NCBI GenBank assembly: GCA_037893245.1
Contig: JBAIAA010000258.1
Coordinates: forward strand, 558,001-622,000
Length of the DNA stretch: 64,000 nt
DNA from: Crossaster papposus
Lineage: Eukaryota; Echinodermata; Asteroidea; Velatida; Solasteridae
Reading direction: 5' to 3'
Part shown: positions 61,901 through 64,000 of the stretch, piece by piece
How positions within the stretch are numbered: the first letter of the stretch is position 1
Layout: every line of letters starts with the position of its first letter
The notes under the pieces: model-generated
What the model was told of the DNA's origin: nothing
The model's database searches: none
Seen by the model: the letters and a program-made list of their open reading frames with translations, nothing else
Program-made: the position numbers and the translations under genes

Positions 61901-63422
61901 AAGCCCCAAATTTATATTAGATGTCAAAACAAAAAAACTAAAATGCAAAAAGAATATTGCTTGTATCAAGTTGTATGAATTGGCCCCAGAATTTGTTTAT
62001 TGTATGGCATTCAAATATATGGTATTCAAATAAAGCTTCAGTTCAGTGCCACTGAAAAAAAGAAATTGTTAAAATGTTGGGCCTAACTGGTGTTCTAAGG
62101 AGCATAAATACACGGCGGGTCTTTTCAAGTGCAGGAAAGGAAATCTAGTTTTATGATTGGCCATTTTTTATTAAGTATTTCCCCGCAAATCACTAACTAT
62201 CTGTTGTCTTTCCTCCATGGTATAGCTAATTACGTTAGTCTTACGCGAGAGCTCGGAAGCCATATTGACAAATTTCCGAAAAACGCCCTCTTCGGTTGAT
62301 TTTCGTCATTTCATGACAGAGGTTAATGAACAACAGATTTAGCATGGTTGCCGGCCATTAACAAACAATGCCGTCCAAAGTGTATTTTCACACTTTGGCT
62401 GGCCTACTAATTAACCGTAAGCAAAACGGTTCTGAATATTGTAGCAGAAAACCATGCCCACCTGTCGCTTGCGCGCTTGGAGCTTTATAATTGTGACGTC
62501 GCTGATTTAACCAACGTTTTACTTTGTGGTTAAACATGATTTTTCTGTGCTTACTGTTAACATTAACAGTCTTTGTGAAAACGACGAAGGTTGTGTTAAG
62601 CACAACATATGTTGTTAGGCAGCTCTAAGAAATTAGGCTTTGGTGTCACATTAAATCTGAACCCCTGGGAAATGTAACGGTCTCCTATCAGCCTCACAGT
62701 CACATGCAGTGAGTTTTCATTGTTTACGTTGCTGAGCAAAGCGCAACAAGGTCGAGTCAACATTTCACATCACACCTTCCTCATAGGCCATAACAGCCAC
62801 ATTTGAGGACAATGCATTTGCAAGTTCTTTGCATTCGTTGTACAAAATATGCCCTTCAAGATGGCTGATATGCATAAAGTCTATTAATTACCTGGCCACT
62901 TGAGGGCACGGCATCGTACTTGCCGAACACGAACTGCGGCAGGGCGTTTAGAAACGTTCCCAGCGCCAGGACCGCGGTACCAGCGCCGATCCAGCGCGGG
63001 CGGCAGGTGCCGCGGCGCCCGCCGAAGTACGAGATGAATGGCAGGGCGACCATGCTGCCGGCGCTGTAGGCTGTGACCAGCACGCCCAGGTTAGACGCCG
63101 ACAGGCGGTAGCGGGTTTCGATGGTGGTAGTGATGCCCGTGGAGGCTCCCAAGGAGACGGCGTCTCCGAAGATGACAAGGCAGATGCAGACGAGGAAGAA
63201 CACCGGAGACAAAAGCCTCCTAGCCCACCGGGGCCTCCAGAAGCAGCAGACGGTGTAATTCGTCGCCTTGTCCCCGTCGTCGTGGTACCCAACATCAGAC
63301 GATTTATCCAAGGAAGCCGATGACGACTTTGTCAACCGGGCCATCCCCAGGGCATCTCCATCCATCTTGTCGTCGTTGGGGTTGTTGTTTTCTTCATCTC
63401 GTTTAACTCTGGAAGTTTCCAT
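10693..63422 (-). CDS. Solute carrier organic anion transporter (SLCO/OATP family), 9 coding exons
   Basis: Predicted 705-residue, 12-transmembrane plasma-membrane transporter of the OATP family, which carries amphipathic organic anions such as bile acids, steroid and thyroid hormone conjugates and prostanoids (family knowledge; the substrate here is unknown). Exons on the minus strand are 63422-62892, 56180-55973, 27891-27538, 23089-22925, 22067-21866, 17549-17408, 13533-13370, 12414-12353 and 10982-10693. Every intron is GT..AG and every phase joins (0,1,1,1,2,0,2,1), with no internal stop; the length is normal for the family. Visible landmarks are SYFGG near residue 131, SYIDD near 231, the signature WVGAWWMGLL at 292-301, ten loop cysteines from 497 to 559, and FIDQSCLVW near 620. 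Introns total about 50 kb and hold most of the mobile elements. The paralogue (SLCO4-like or other) cannot be fixed by eye, so no symbol is given. An extra 5' non-coding exon beyond the window is possible. Confidence 0.93.
11136..11838. mobile_element. GTCACAC-type MITE in SLCO intron 8
   Basis: A 703-bp element with inverted ends AGGCCCTGTCACAC followed by a TTTGCGTAT block. It is flanked by TAA at 11133-11135 and TTA at 11839-11841 (a 3-bp duplication with one change, or palindromic ends). The interior is built from many copies of ATACGC/GCGTAT words. Ends align with the MITEs at 29401, 30593, 30989, 51696 and 53616. Confidence 0.8.
12353..12414 (-). CDS. SLCO exon 8 (residues 589-609)
   Basis: A 62-nt micro-exon between TTTCAG and CTTG/GTAAGT. 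It reads KFVDPADKTAALGINHLLTGL, matching the conserved OATP stretch V.p..k..ALG....l..l before span 11. It has too few codons to be seen as a long reading frame and was found by phase and motif. Confidence 0.88.
12760..13120 (-). pseudogene. Ty3/gypsy polyprotein fragment
   Basis: On the minus strand NVTVLHRFRGMVTYLAK resembles the end of a gypsy reverse transcriptase (..F.GM..YL.K), and 130 bp on, VLPISDAQLGQLNTATVHD resembles the linker between RNase H and integrase. RNase H itself is missing, so this is a deleted relic in SLCO intron 7. A C/T-rich simple stretch lies next to it (12702-12735). Confidence 0.5.
13370..13533 (-). CDS. SLCO exon 7 (residues 535-589)
   Basis: Starts after CTTTGCAG. 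It completes the cysteine loop (YSNCSCLV, then GLCDFHC; cysteines 540, 542, 555, 559) and encodes span 10 (LVPFIIFQVLQTLAITMAG). The donor CTCAA/GTACGC is weaker than the others, but its phase 2 is the one exon 8 requires. Confidence 0.88.
13699..14073. mobile_element. Possible short-TIR element in SLCO intron 6
   Basis: GCTGCCTTTGGGGCAACAGGT at the left is matched by its reverse complement at 14053-14073 with one mismatch. The terminal word is nearly self-complementary (CCTGCTGCC..GGCAGCAGG), so two independent hairpins are an alternative. No target duplication is evident. Confidence 0.45.
14990..15265 (+). pseudogene. Tyrosine-recombinase core-binding (SAM-like) domain relic
   Basis: One frame reads SAKAPFTTKTYSAAWQRWEAW, then after a TAG (15129-15131) continues IFPVQPVDLCLYFASLL and STADSTAAAVKWVHSI. 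This is the N-terminal DNA-binding fold of tyrosine recombinases (T..TY..AW..W..W, then P..P..v..Yla.l, then st....v..i). Such domains occur in Crypton and DIRS/Ngaro elements and related invertebrate repeats. The catalytic domain with R-H-R-Y was not found. SLCO intron 6. Confidence 0.6.
15881..16301. mobile_element. hAT MITE with perfect 8-bp target duplication
   Basis: A 421-bp element with ends CAGCCCAGTCTCCTTCTTAA and complementary CAACCCAGTCTCC, inverted repeats of roughly 150 bp, and the flanking duplication GGGGCGCA at 15873-15880 and 16302-16309. The 8-bp duplication and CA..TG ends place it in hAT. Its centre holds TACCCTAACCCGACTTTTCC, a motif shared with other MITEs here. Confidence 0.88.
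16310..17407. other. SLCO intron 6 remainder, unrecognised
   Basis: A 108-codon minus-strand frame (16564-16887) shows no family resemblance and does not splice into SLCO. A GTATACGT-rich stretch lies at 17213-17245. I see nothing else. Confidence 0.5.
17408..17549 (-). CDS. SLCO exon 6, Kazal-like loop (residues 487-534)
   Basis: Acceptor TTGCTAG, donor GACAAC/GTAAGT. It encodes the cysteine-rich extracellular loop between spans 9 and 10. Cysteines fall at 497, 501, 503, 512, 524 and 528, with the family pattern C...C.C......P.C and YFSPCFAGC. This matches the Kazal-type domain of OATPs. The exon ends in phase 0 and joins exon 7 directly, so nothing is missing between NGTVDN and KLYSNCSC. 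Confidence 0.9.
17550..18904. other. SLCO intron 5, AT-rich with a dispersed motif
   Basis: ATATATTATA microsatellite at about 17650-17682. The 23-bp string starting TTAGTCCAGTCAGGGCGCAG at 18444 recurs exactly at 21310. No gene seen. Confidence 0.5.
18905..20040 (+). mobile_element. 5'-truncated CR1/L2-type LINE
   Basis: Carries the end of a reverse transcriptase: YADDTQLY (catalytic core), W....LKLN..KTEFLI, then after a frameshift near 19330 SAFYYLYNLRRIRKFLTQQS and LDYCNSLLYGLP, then RIQNTAARRVTG and HITPVL, and after another frame change the C-terminal APKLRNKLPGHIR. It ends in GCGCCATATAAATGTAAT plus an (ATT)n tail, the typical CR1/L2 3' end. At least two frameshifts and a small deletion near 19640 make it inactive. 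SLCO intron 5, antisense to the gene. Confidence 0.88.
20041..20302. mobile_element. GGGAGACA MITE (copy 1)
   Basis: About 260 bp, reverse-complement homologue of 47886-48148, directly after the LINE tail. It has a strong internal hairpin of CACTTAGGGAGACA and its complement, and a central AGGGTTAGGGTAAAC. Ends are degraded compared with the other copy. Confidence 0.75.
20303..21865. other. SLCO intron 5 remainder, no gene seen
   Basis: AT-rich. It contains the second copy of the TTAGTCCAGTCAGGGCGCAG string at 21310. Short frames here show no family resemblance. Confidence 0.5.
21866..22067 (-). CDS. SLCO exon 5 (residues 420-487)
   Basis: A 202-nt exon after TATGCAG, ending CAAAG/GTGAAA. 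It encodes span 8 (VALIPPYGVGWILGGYIVRR, with the GG-R signature) and span 9 (MFLFATGVVVVGLAEFIPMFF), followed by LGCNNPQIAGVTV, the start of the large extracellular loop. It leaves in phase 2. Confidence 0.9.
22068..22924. other. SLCO intron 4 (857 bp), nothing recognised
   Basis: The shortest SLCO intron in the window. It includes a local AATTTAGTAA-type direct repetition near 22466-22500 but no element ends that I can define. Confidence 0.6.
22925..23089 (-). CDS. SLCO exon 4 (residues 365-419)
   Basis: A 165-nt exon between acceptor AAACAG and donor ACAG/GTTATA. It encodes span 7 and its flank: FRLMCNPVLMFITLGTACQ followed by MYGFGTFFNKYLELQFEVTA. The NP before span 7 and the F..K.LE.QF..T pattern are standard OATP features. 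It enters and leaves in phase 1. Confidence 0.9.
23090..23828. other. SLCO intron 3, left part, with small hairpins
   Basis: Two hairpins are visible: CCCGGTCA..TGACCGGG at 23293-23323, and AGCGCCCA..TGGGCGCT at 23543-23568. The word GGTCAATTACT..GATAAT occurs on both sides of 23370, suggesting a small decayed inverted-repeat element. No gene. Confidence 0.5.
24091..25250. repeat. 306-bp higher-order tandem repeat
   Basis: The word AACATGTTACCGAGTAACAA recurs at 24121, 24427 and 24733, a period of 306 bp. Each period holds two related half-units, one with CCAACATG and one with CCGACATTTT, each built around TTACCCTGTTGAAACC. Confidence 0.85.
25797..26580. repeat. ~52-bp tandem repeat
   Basis: About a dozen and a half copies of a unit containing AATAACAATGCAATGCCAGA followed by AATATCGGGTAAA. 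Units differ mainly in GGTAAAAGAGG versus GGTAAATGGGG and by short deletions. Confidence 0.85.
26793..27537. other. SLCO intron 3, right part, nothing recognised
   Basis: No gene or element ends identified. The exon 3 donor lies at its right edge. Confidence 0.5.
27538..27891 (-). CDS. SLCO exon 3 (residues 247-364)
   Basis: Starts after TTGCAG and completes Gly247. It encodes span 5 (GIIQSMYGVGSMFGFF), the extracellular segment with HPAWVGAWWMGLL (the OATP superfamily signature leading into span 6), span 6 (VCSAFFVLACLPVFGF) and a basic/acidic cytoplasmic loop. The family signature normally reads D-x-R-W-(I/V)-G-A-W-W; here alanine stands where Arg is expected. The donor is uncertain: CTCG/GTGTGG (used here, end 27538) and AAGG/GTGATG (end 27553) are both phase 1 and differ by five residues. 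Confidence 0.87.
27987..28081. repeat. Cluster of CCAAT-type palindromic words
   Basis: ATTGGTTGAAAATAACCAAT, ATATTGGTCGATTTCAACCA and similar words occur in both orientations between exon 3 and the LINE tail. They can fold into several hairpins. Probably the end of a small element; its limits are unclear. Confidence 0.45.
29401..30589. mobile_element. MITE with TGGAGCTCTCACACTCTGCC ends
   Basis: 1189 bp, 24-bp inverted ends, TTA on both sides (29398-29400 and 30590-30592). The interior is made of AACGGTATGA/ACCCGGT/CCGTTC-type words, with no coding capacity. It abuts the next MITE, sharing the TTA between them. Confidence 0.9.
30989..32132. mobile_element. Composite GTCACAC MITE, copy 1 (self-nested)
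   Basis: 1144 bp, ends TGGCCCTGTCACACCAGA / complement, TTA at 30986-30988 and 32133-32135. The two ends differ just inside the shared terminus. End A continues GTGAGTAACGTGTTG; end B continues GTGAGTAGCGCGTTAAAAA. Inside lies a second element with the ends in reversed order (31308-31831). Interior words are ACGCTGGC/GCGTGTGA. Confidence 0.9.
31308..31831. mobile_element. Inner inverted copy of the composite MITE
   Basis: 524 bp with a B-type left end and an A-type right end, flanked by TTA (31305-31307 and 31832-31834). It is most simply the same element inserted into another copy in reverse orientation. The same internal junctions occur at 53917-54452. Confidence 0.85.
34042..34779 (+). 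mobile_element. Non-autonomous piggyBac-like insertion with TTAA sites
   Basis: 738 bp inserted in the LINE endonuclease, flanked by TTAA (34038-34041 and 34780-34783). Removing it with one TTAA restores NYHRPLINRPTR in frame. The right end is CCCTTAGCACGC when read inward; the left end starts CGACTCCAGTCGCC and matches poorly. A plus-strand frame from 34285 reads AAFQEIFGDSDSGDSDFEG, an acidic stretch like the N-terminus of piggyBac transposases, so this is probably an internally deleted copy. Confidence 0.75.
35306..38589 (-). mobile_element. piggyBac transposon, near complete
   Basis: 3284 bp between TTAA sites (35302-35305 and 38590-38593). Terminal inverted repeats are CCCTTTCACTCCCA and CCCTTTCAATCCCA, differing at one base. 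It carries a full-length but frameshifted transposase. It is inserted in a LINE reading frame that is restored by precise excision, the normal behaviour of piggyBac. Confidence 0.93.
36008..37624 (-). pseudogene. piggyBac transposase with two frameshifts
   Basis: Starts around 37624. The DDE core (DDE_Tnp_1_7) shows all three acidic residues: LSPDESMLTFKGR, then VIYCDNYYTSPSL, then NMGGTDLADQ. The C-terminal cysteine-rich finger CIVCSNRK..ICKQCMKPMC is complete, and the frame ends ENYHTT. Two single-base shifts break it, one near 37325 and one in a run of nine T (36635-36643 on the plus strand). Both could be genuine decay or sequencing error; the second is in a homopolymer. The protein would be about 550 residues, normal for the family. 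Confidence 0.9.
39201..41960. other. Gene-free part of SLCO intron 2
   Basis: Holds two G-homopolymers (about 39697-39711 and 39848-39861). A plus-strand frame at 39248-39592 is unrecognised. 40500-40760 and 41800-41930 may include the decayed 5' end of the gypsy element; a purine run just precedes its gag. I could not match any stretch here to sequence after the element, so no LTR is called. Confidence 0.5.
41961..42793 (+). pseudogene. Gypsy gag with CCHC knuckle
   Basis: Begins MEELEEKVKALTTQLK, a coiled-coil-like start, followed by a capsid-type region with WGEFYSRKQQPGESLQDF, a common gypsy gag motif. After a frame change near 42690 a CCHC knuckle reads CFNCGGGGHMARVC (42752-42793). It leads into a linker with two copies of PAEGHQTTQN. 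Confidence 0.8.
43039..44232 (+). pseudogene. Gypsy aspartic protease region
   Basis: FILDTGSEVTVLPE near 43150 is the retropepsin active site (DTG), with GLLGSNVLREL near 43390 as the second conserved block. The C-terminal part runs up to HRRIPP just before reverse transcriptase, where a one-base shift moves the frame. Confidence 0.85.
44145..45926 (+). pseudogene. Gypsy reverse transcriptase and RNase H
   Basis: RT blocks in order: VVVRKKDGSLRLCVDYWKLN, FSSFDLAQGYHRV, TRIPFGLSNSPATFQRLM and the catalytic YLDDILVFS. RNase H follows with ETDASFDGLGAVLSQ, then TDNNPLSYL, and ends NADALSR. DYWKLN is unusual; the near-universal form is DYRKLN. The frame ends after ARRRFFWPGM at the start of the integrase zinc-binding region, where a frameshift lies. 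Confidence 0.9.
45742..47205 (+). pseudogene. Gypsy integrase
   Basis: The core carries LAIDFSLLE (first Asp), HSDQGRNFES (second Asp) and AYHPQRNGQCERFNR (Glu). The frame 45742-46176 ends in a TAA directly before KYGVPRRIHSDQG (46186 on), so the core is split by a nonsense change. The C-terminal part with LLLRNHPAGRNKIADYW continues to 47205, and another frame is open to 47434. Confidence 0.88.
47435..47885. other. Gene-free spacer
   Basis: A poly-C run lies at 47497-47511 and a triple CATATGA at 47582-47602. No LTR match to the 5' side of the gypsy element was found. Confidence 0.5.
47886..48148. mobile_element. GGGAGACA MITE (copy 2)
   Basis: 263 bp with inverted ends AATGGGTACTTTGGGAGACA and AATGGGCACTTTGGGAGACA. 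A strong internal hairpin lies at 48058-48091 (CACTTAGGGAGACA / TGTCTCCCTAAGTG), and a central TACCCTAACCCG at 47937. Homologous in reverse orientation to 20041-20302. Confidence 0.85.
48522..49029. mobile_element. 508-bp nested TIR element
   Basis: Ends TGTCGGAAAAAGGCGCTGAT and the near-complement TGTCGAAAAAACGCGCTGAT. The right arm of the larger inverted repeat lacks this insertion. It contains end-like words (CCAAATTCATAAACGGTGAT at 48654, CCCGAATTCATAAAG at 48743). Confidence 0.65.
49640..51620 (+). pseudogene. LINE endonuclease/RT fragment, heavily frameshifted
   Basis: RSTNENWVLLKTFILQTMKK and RPCITPSLKRMIRKKARM match the linker before the RT of Jockey/CR1-type LINEs. Then come ILARFLKDMAEEISPILSSI and ANYRPVSLASIQCKILEHII (RT domain 1), GVPQGTVLGPLLFL (domain 4) and, past 51025, short pieces up to about 51610. 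The YADD box and several parts are missing or out of frame. Not part of the LINE at 28-39 kb. Confidence 0.8.
51696..52725. mobile_element. MITE with TACCCCTGTCA(C/G)ACCGG ends
   Basis: 1030 bp with 17-bp inverted ends (one mismatch) and a further shared CCCACGGCGAC block. The left flank is TAA and the right TAT, so the duplication is imperfect. The interior is made of TACGCTCTCACTGCGCTC-like words in both orientations. Confidence 0.8.
53215..53515. mobile_element. Probable decayed GGGAGACA-type MITE
   Basis: Defined mainly as sequence absent from the left arm of the larger inverted repeat. It has a GGGGATAATCCATAGGG start like the GGGAGACAATCCCATAG of copy 2, and a central TACCCTAACCCAATG at 53364. 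Limits are approximate. Confidence 0.5.
53616..54781. mobile_element. Composite GTCACAC MITE, copy 2 (opposite orientation)
   Basis: 1166 bp, same composite architecture as 30989-32132 but reversed: B-left at 53616, inner A-left at 53917, inner B-right ending 54452, A-right ending 54781. Flanks are TTA and TAA. The uninterrupted sister arm near 48400 reads CATCGGCTAAGC, showing a TAA target and one later base change on the left side. Confidence 0.9.
54931..55972. other. Repeat-rich end of intron 2, no gene
   Basis: Poly-C at 55015-55034. A GCAGGGACAAATTATAATTC block occurs at 55253 and 55506 with similar flanks (GAGCAACG / GAAGCAACG), a direct duplication of about 250 bp spacing. TGTATATACATTG palindromes lie at 55430-55462. 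TTTACCGTTTATGAATTC at 55777 is another copy of the AATTCATAAACGGT end word. Confidence 0.6.
55973..56180 (-). CDS. SLCO exon 2 (residues 178-247)
   Basis: Acceptor CCCAG and donor GCAG/GTATTA bound a 208-nt exon. It encodes the short extracellular loop after span 3 (VDPLVCAADNATGD, with an N-glycosylation-type NAT), span 4 (FWIMICGSVISGVGYAAIPT) and SYIDDN, a conserved OATP motif at the start of the following loop. It leaves phase 1, completed by exon 3 as Gly247. Confidence 0.92.
56181..57525. other. SLCO intron 1, exon-2 side
   Basis: Apart from the small palindromic element at 56843-56949, I see no gene or clear element. Confidence 0.5.
56843..56949. mobile_element. 107-bp palindromic mini-element
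   Basis: Ends GCGAGGTTTAGCAG and exact complement, with inner TTATACGCG/CGCGTTTATACG. AT-rich flanks (ATTAATTA / AAATAATT). It could fold into a single long hairpin. Confidence 0.65.
57526..61118 (+). mobile_element. 3.6-kb element with ~385-bp TIRs and a FEN/PIN-like gene relic
   Basis: Begins ATGGGATCAGGAAGAC and ends in its complement. The left arm (57526 to about 57900) and right arm (about 60730-61118) are inverted repeats at good identity, including GAATTTTAAGGT, CTTGTACACAAAT, ATGAAACTTAAAAGTGTGAT, GCATATCTTAAG and CAGGCAGTTTTT. The unit between the arms is one decayed gene on the plus strand. No convincing target duplication. I know of no named superfamily with this gene, but my knowledge of repeat databases is incomplete. 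Confidence 0.8.
58415..60540 (+). pseudogene. Repetitive invertebrate gene with HEEAD / DxD / GCDTTS motifs (possible FEN/PIN-like nuclease)
   Basis: An open frame from about 58415 runs to a TAG at 59222-59224, with blocks AVRGHQLTYEALWLIKW, FRLWSHYMEKVDILLYFIRA, NYARWGPDMKLLEKTAPKVY and RRFNQVPADQAT. The same frame continues past the stop (QLTTQLTRFDVF). Later pieces in shifted frames are VDVVFDCYIGEGSIKAVTRS, RPIRKLIDGPQVPLP, HEEAD (59774-59788), CRDKDMMLLLVH (DxD at 59858-59866), CHALIGCDTTSSFHG (GCD near 60030), EQFVCHLYG and a C-terminal CGCKSKCKTSRC cluster to about 60540. I recognise this as a widespread uncharacterised repeat-gene family of invertebrates. The acidic motifs resemble FEN1/XPG (EAEA, SEDxD, GCDY); that comparison is my inference. 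Confidence 0.7.
61287..61641 (+). CDS. Possible tiny two-exon gene in SLCO intron 1 (opposite strand)
   Basis: An ATG at 61287 opens 18 very basic codons (KLRKRKKQRLKK) to a donor TG/GTCAGT (61342). An acceptor CAATTTAG (61562) would join in frame to 26 more codons ending TAA at 61639. Upstream is an ATGGCGGCGCTT word like a YY1-type start-site element, and downstream an AATAAA near 62030. The product (44 residues) is unrecognised. It could equally be a chance arrangement; treat as a hypothesis. Confidence 0.2.
61642..62891. other. SLCO intron 1, exon-1 side, no clear element
   Basis: AT-rich to about 62060 with AATAAA near 62030, then mixed sequence. No protein similarity or TIRs recognised. 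Confidence 0.5.
62892..63422 (-). CDS. SLCO exon 1 (residues 1-177)
   Basis: Start codon plus 177 residues. The ATG has A at -3 and G at +4, a good Kozak context. Residues 1-56 form a charged, Asn/Asp/Ser-rich cytoplasmic tail. CCFWRPRWARRLLSP precedes the first membrane span (about 71-92); the second span is about 112-133 and the third about 144-163. Between them lie ITTTIETRYRLS and SYFGGR..RPRWIG, both highly typical of OATPs. The exon ends at CAG followed by GTAATT, in phase 0. Confidence 0.92.
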
Positions 63423-63593
63423 TTTTCTCCAATTCTTAGATTATAAAATCCTAAAGGATACAAGTAAAATGCAATTTTTTCCATGAACTATTGTTGTTGA
63501 AGGCAAACTATATTCTCTCAGTTTCAGTGATTTTGACCATTCGATTTGCACAGGATTGTTGTAACAACACACTTTGGTTTAACTTGGGATTAA
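63423..63593 (-). promoter_or_regulatory. SLCO 5' flank / possible 5' UTR
   Basis: These 171 bp lie between the start codon and the minisatellite. A TTATAA-like run lies about 25 nt upstream of the ATG. A CTAAG at about 20 nt upstream could alternatively be a splice acceptor for an upstream leader exon. No promoter can be assigned with certainty. Confidence 0.3.
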
Positions 63594-64000
63594 CTCGACC
63601 ACGGCTCGACCACGGCTCGACCACGGCTCGACCACGGCTCGACCACGGCTCGACCACGGCTCGACCACGGCTCGACCACGGCTCGACCACGGCTCGACCA
63701 CGGCTCGACCACGGCTCGACCACGGCTCGACCACGGCTCGACCACGGCTCGACCACGGCTCGACCACGGCTCGACCACGGCTCGACCACGGCTCGACCAC
63801 GGCTCGACCACGGCTCGACCACGGCTCGACCACGGCTCGACCACGGCTCGACCACGGCTCGACCACGGCTCGACCACGGCTCGACCACGGCTCGACCACG
63901 GCTCGACCACGGCTCGACCACGGCTCGACCACGGCTCGACCACGGCTCGACCACGGCTCGACCACGGCTCGACCACGGCTCGACCACGGCTCGACCACGG
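63594..64000. repeat. 11-bp minisatellite, 37 uniform copies, running off the window
   Basis: Unit CTCGACCACGG repeats without any variant I can see from 63594 to the window edge (407 nt, exactly 37 units). Each unit has two CpGs. Because 11 is not a multiple of 3, open frames exist in all three phases of the minus strand as artefacts. The array sits 172 bp upstream of the SLCO start codon. Lancelets are known to carry homogeneous short-unit minisatellites, which fits. Confidence 0.95.

Noticed and set aside
63508-63998. Overlapping minus-strand open frames of 128-159 codons with an 11-residue periodic peptide
   Set aside because: They are translations of the 11-bp minisatellite, open in all three frames because the unit has no stop. 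Not a gene.
1-64000. tRNA, rRNA or other structural RNA genes
   Set aside because: No cloverleaf with the A/B box pattern or rRNA-like stretch was noticed by eye; a dedicated scan was not possible here.

Overview
The window is eukaryotic and metazoan. It holds one spliced host gene with canonical GT/AG introns, set in dense and varied transposable elements (LINEs of several lineages, Ty3/gypsy, piggyBac, Harbinger-like, hAT, many MITEs, minisatellites). The element mix, the long introns and the perfectly homogeneous 11-bp minisatellite suggest an invertebrate deuterostome, with a lancelet (amphioxus) the best guess. That is an inference; no species-diagnostic marker was found.

The host gene lies on the minus strand and fills the window from 63422 (ATG) to 10693 (stop). 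It encodes a solute carrier organic anion transporter (SLCO/OATP). I resolved nine coding exons: 63422-62892, 56180-55973, 27891-27538, 23089-22925, 22067-21866, 17549-17408, 13533-13370, 12414-12353 and 10982-10693. All reading phases join, giving 705 residues with the OATP signature near WVGAWW, the SYIDD motif, a ten-cysteine Kazal-like loop and the C-terminal FIDQSC..W block. An 11-bp minisatellite (37 uniform copies to the window edge) starts 172 bp upstream of the ATG.

Layout from left to right. 1-10.7 kb (downstream of the gene): direct repeats, a THAP-domain relic, a 5.1-kb Harbinger-like element (2579-7723) with a hAT element nested in its left inverted repeat, and a palindromic MITE. 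10.7-27.9 kb (3' exons): MITEs, a gypsy fragment, a tyrosine-recombinase relic, a hAT MITE with an intact 8-bp duplication, a CR1/L2 LINE, and a 3-kb terminal-inverted-repeat (TIR) element built from GGTAATATC-like words. 28-56 kb (intron 2): a LINE broken by five other elements whose empty sites can be read, a Ty3/gypsy element, and a large inverted-repeat region with a LINE fragment and more MITEs. 57.5-61.1 kb (intron 1): a 3.6-kb element with ~385-bp TIRs carrying the relic of a repetitive gene with FEN/PIN-nuclease-like motifs.

The most notable signals are: (a) five MITE families whose ends share a TCACAC core at the same offset and mostly TTA/TAA targets, suggesting one transposition machinery; (b) a composite MITE best read as a self-insertion in reverse orientation that later moved as a unit, seen twice; (c) the FEN/PIN-like TIR element, whose TIRs also carry clustered AGGTCA half-sites; (d) precise empty-site reconstruction of several insertions.
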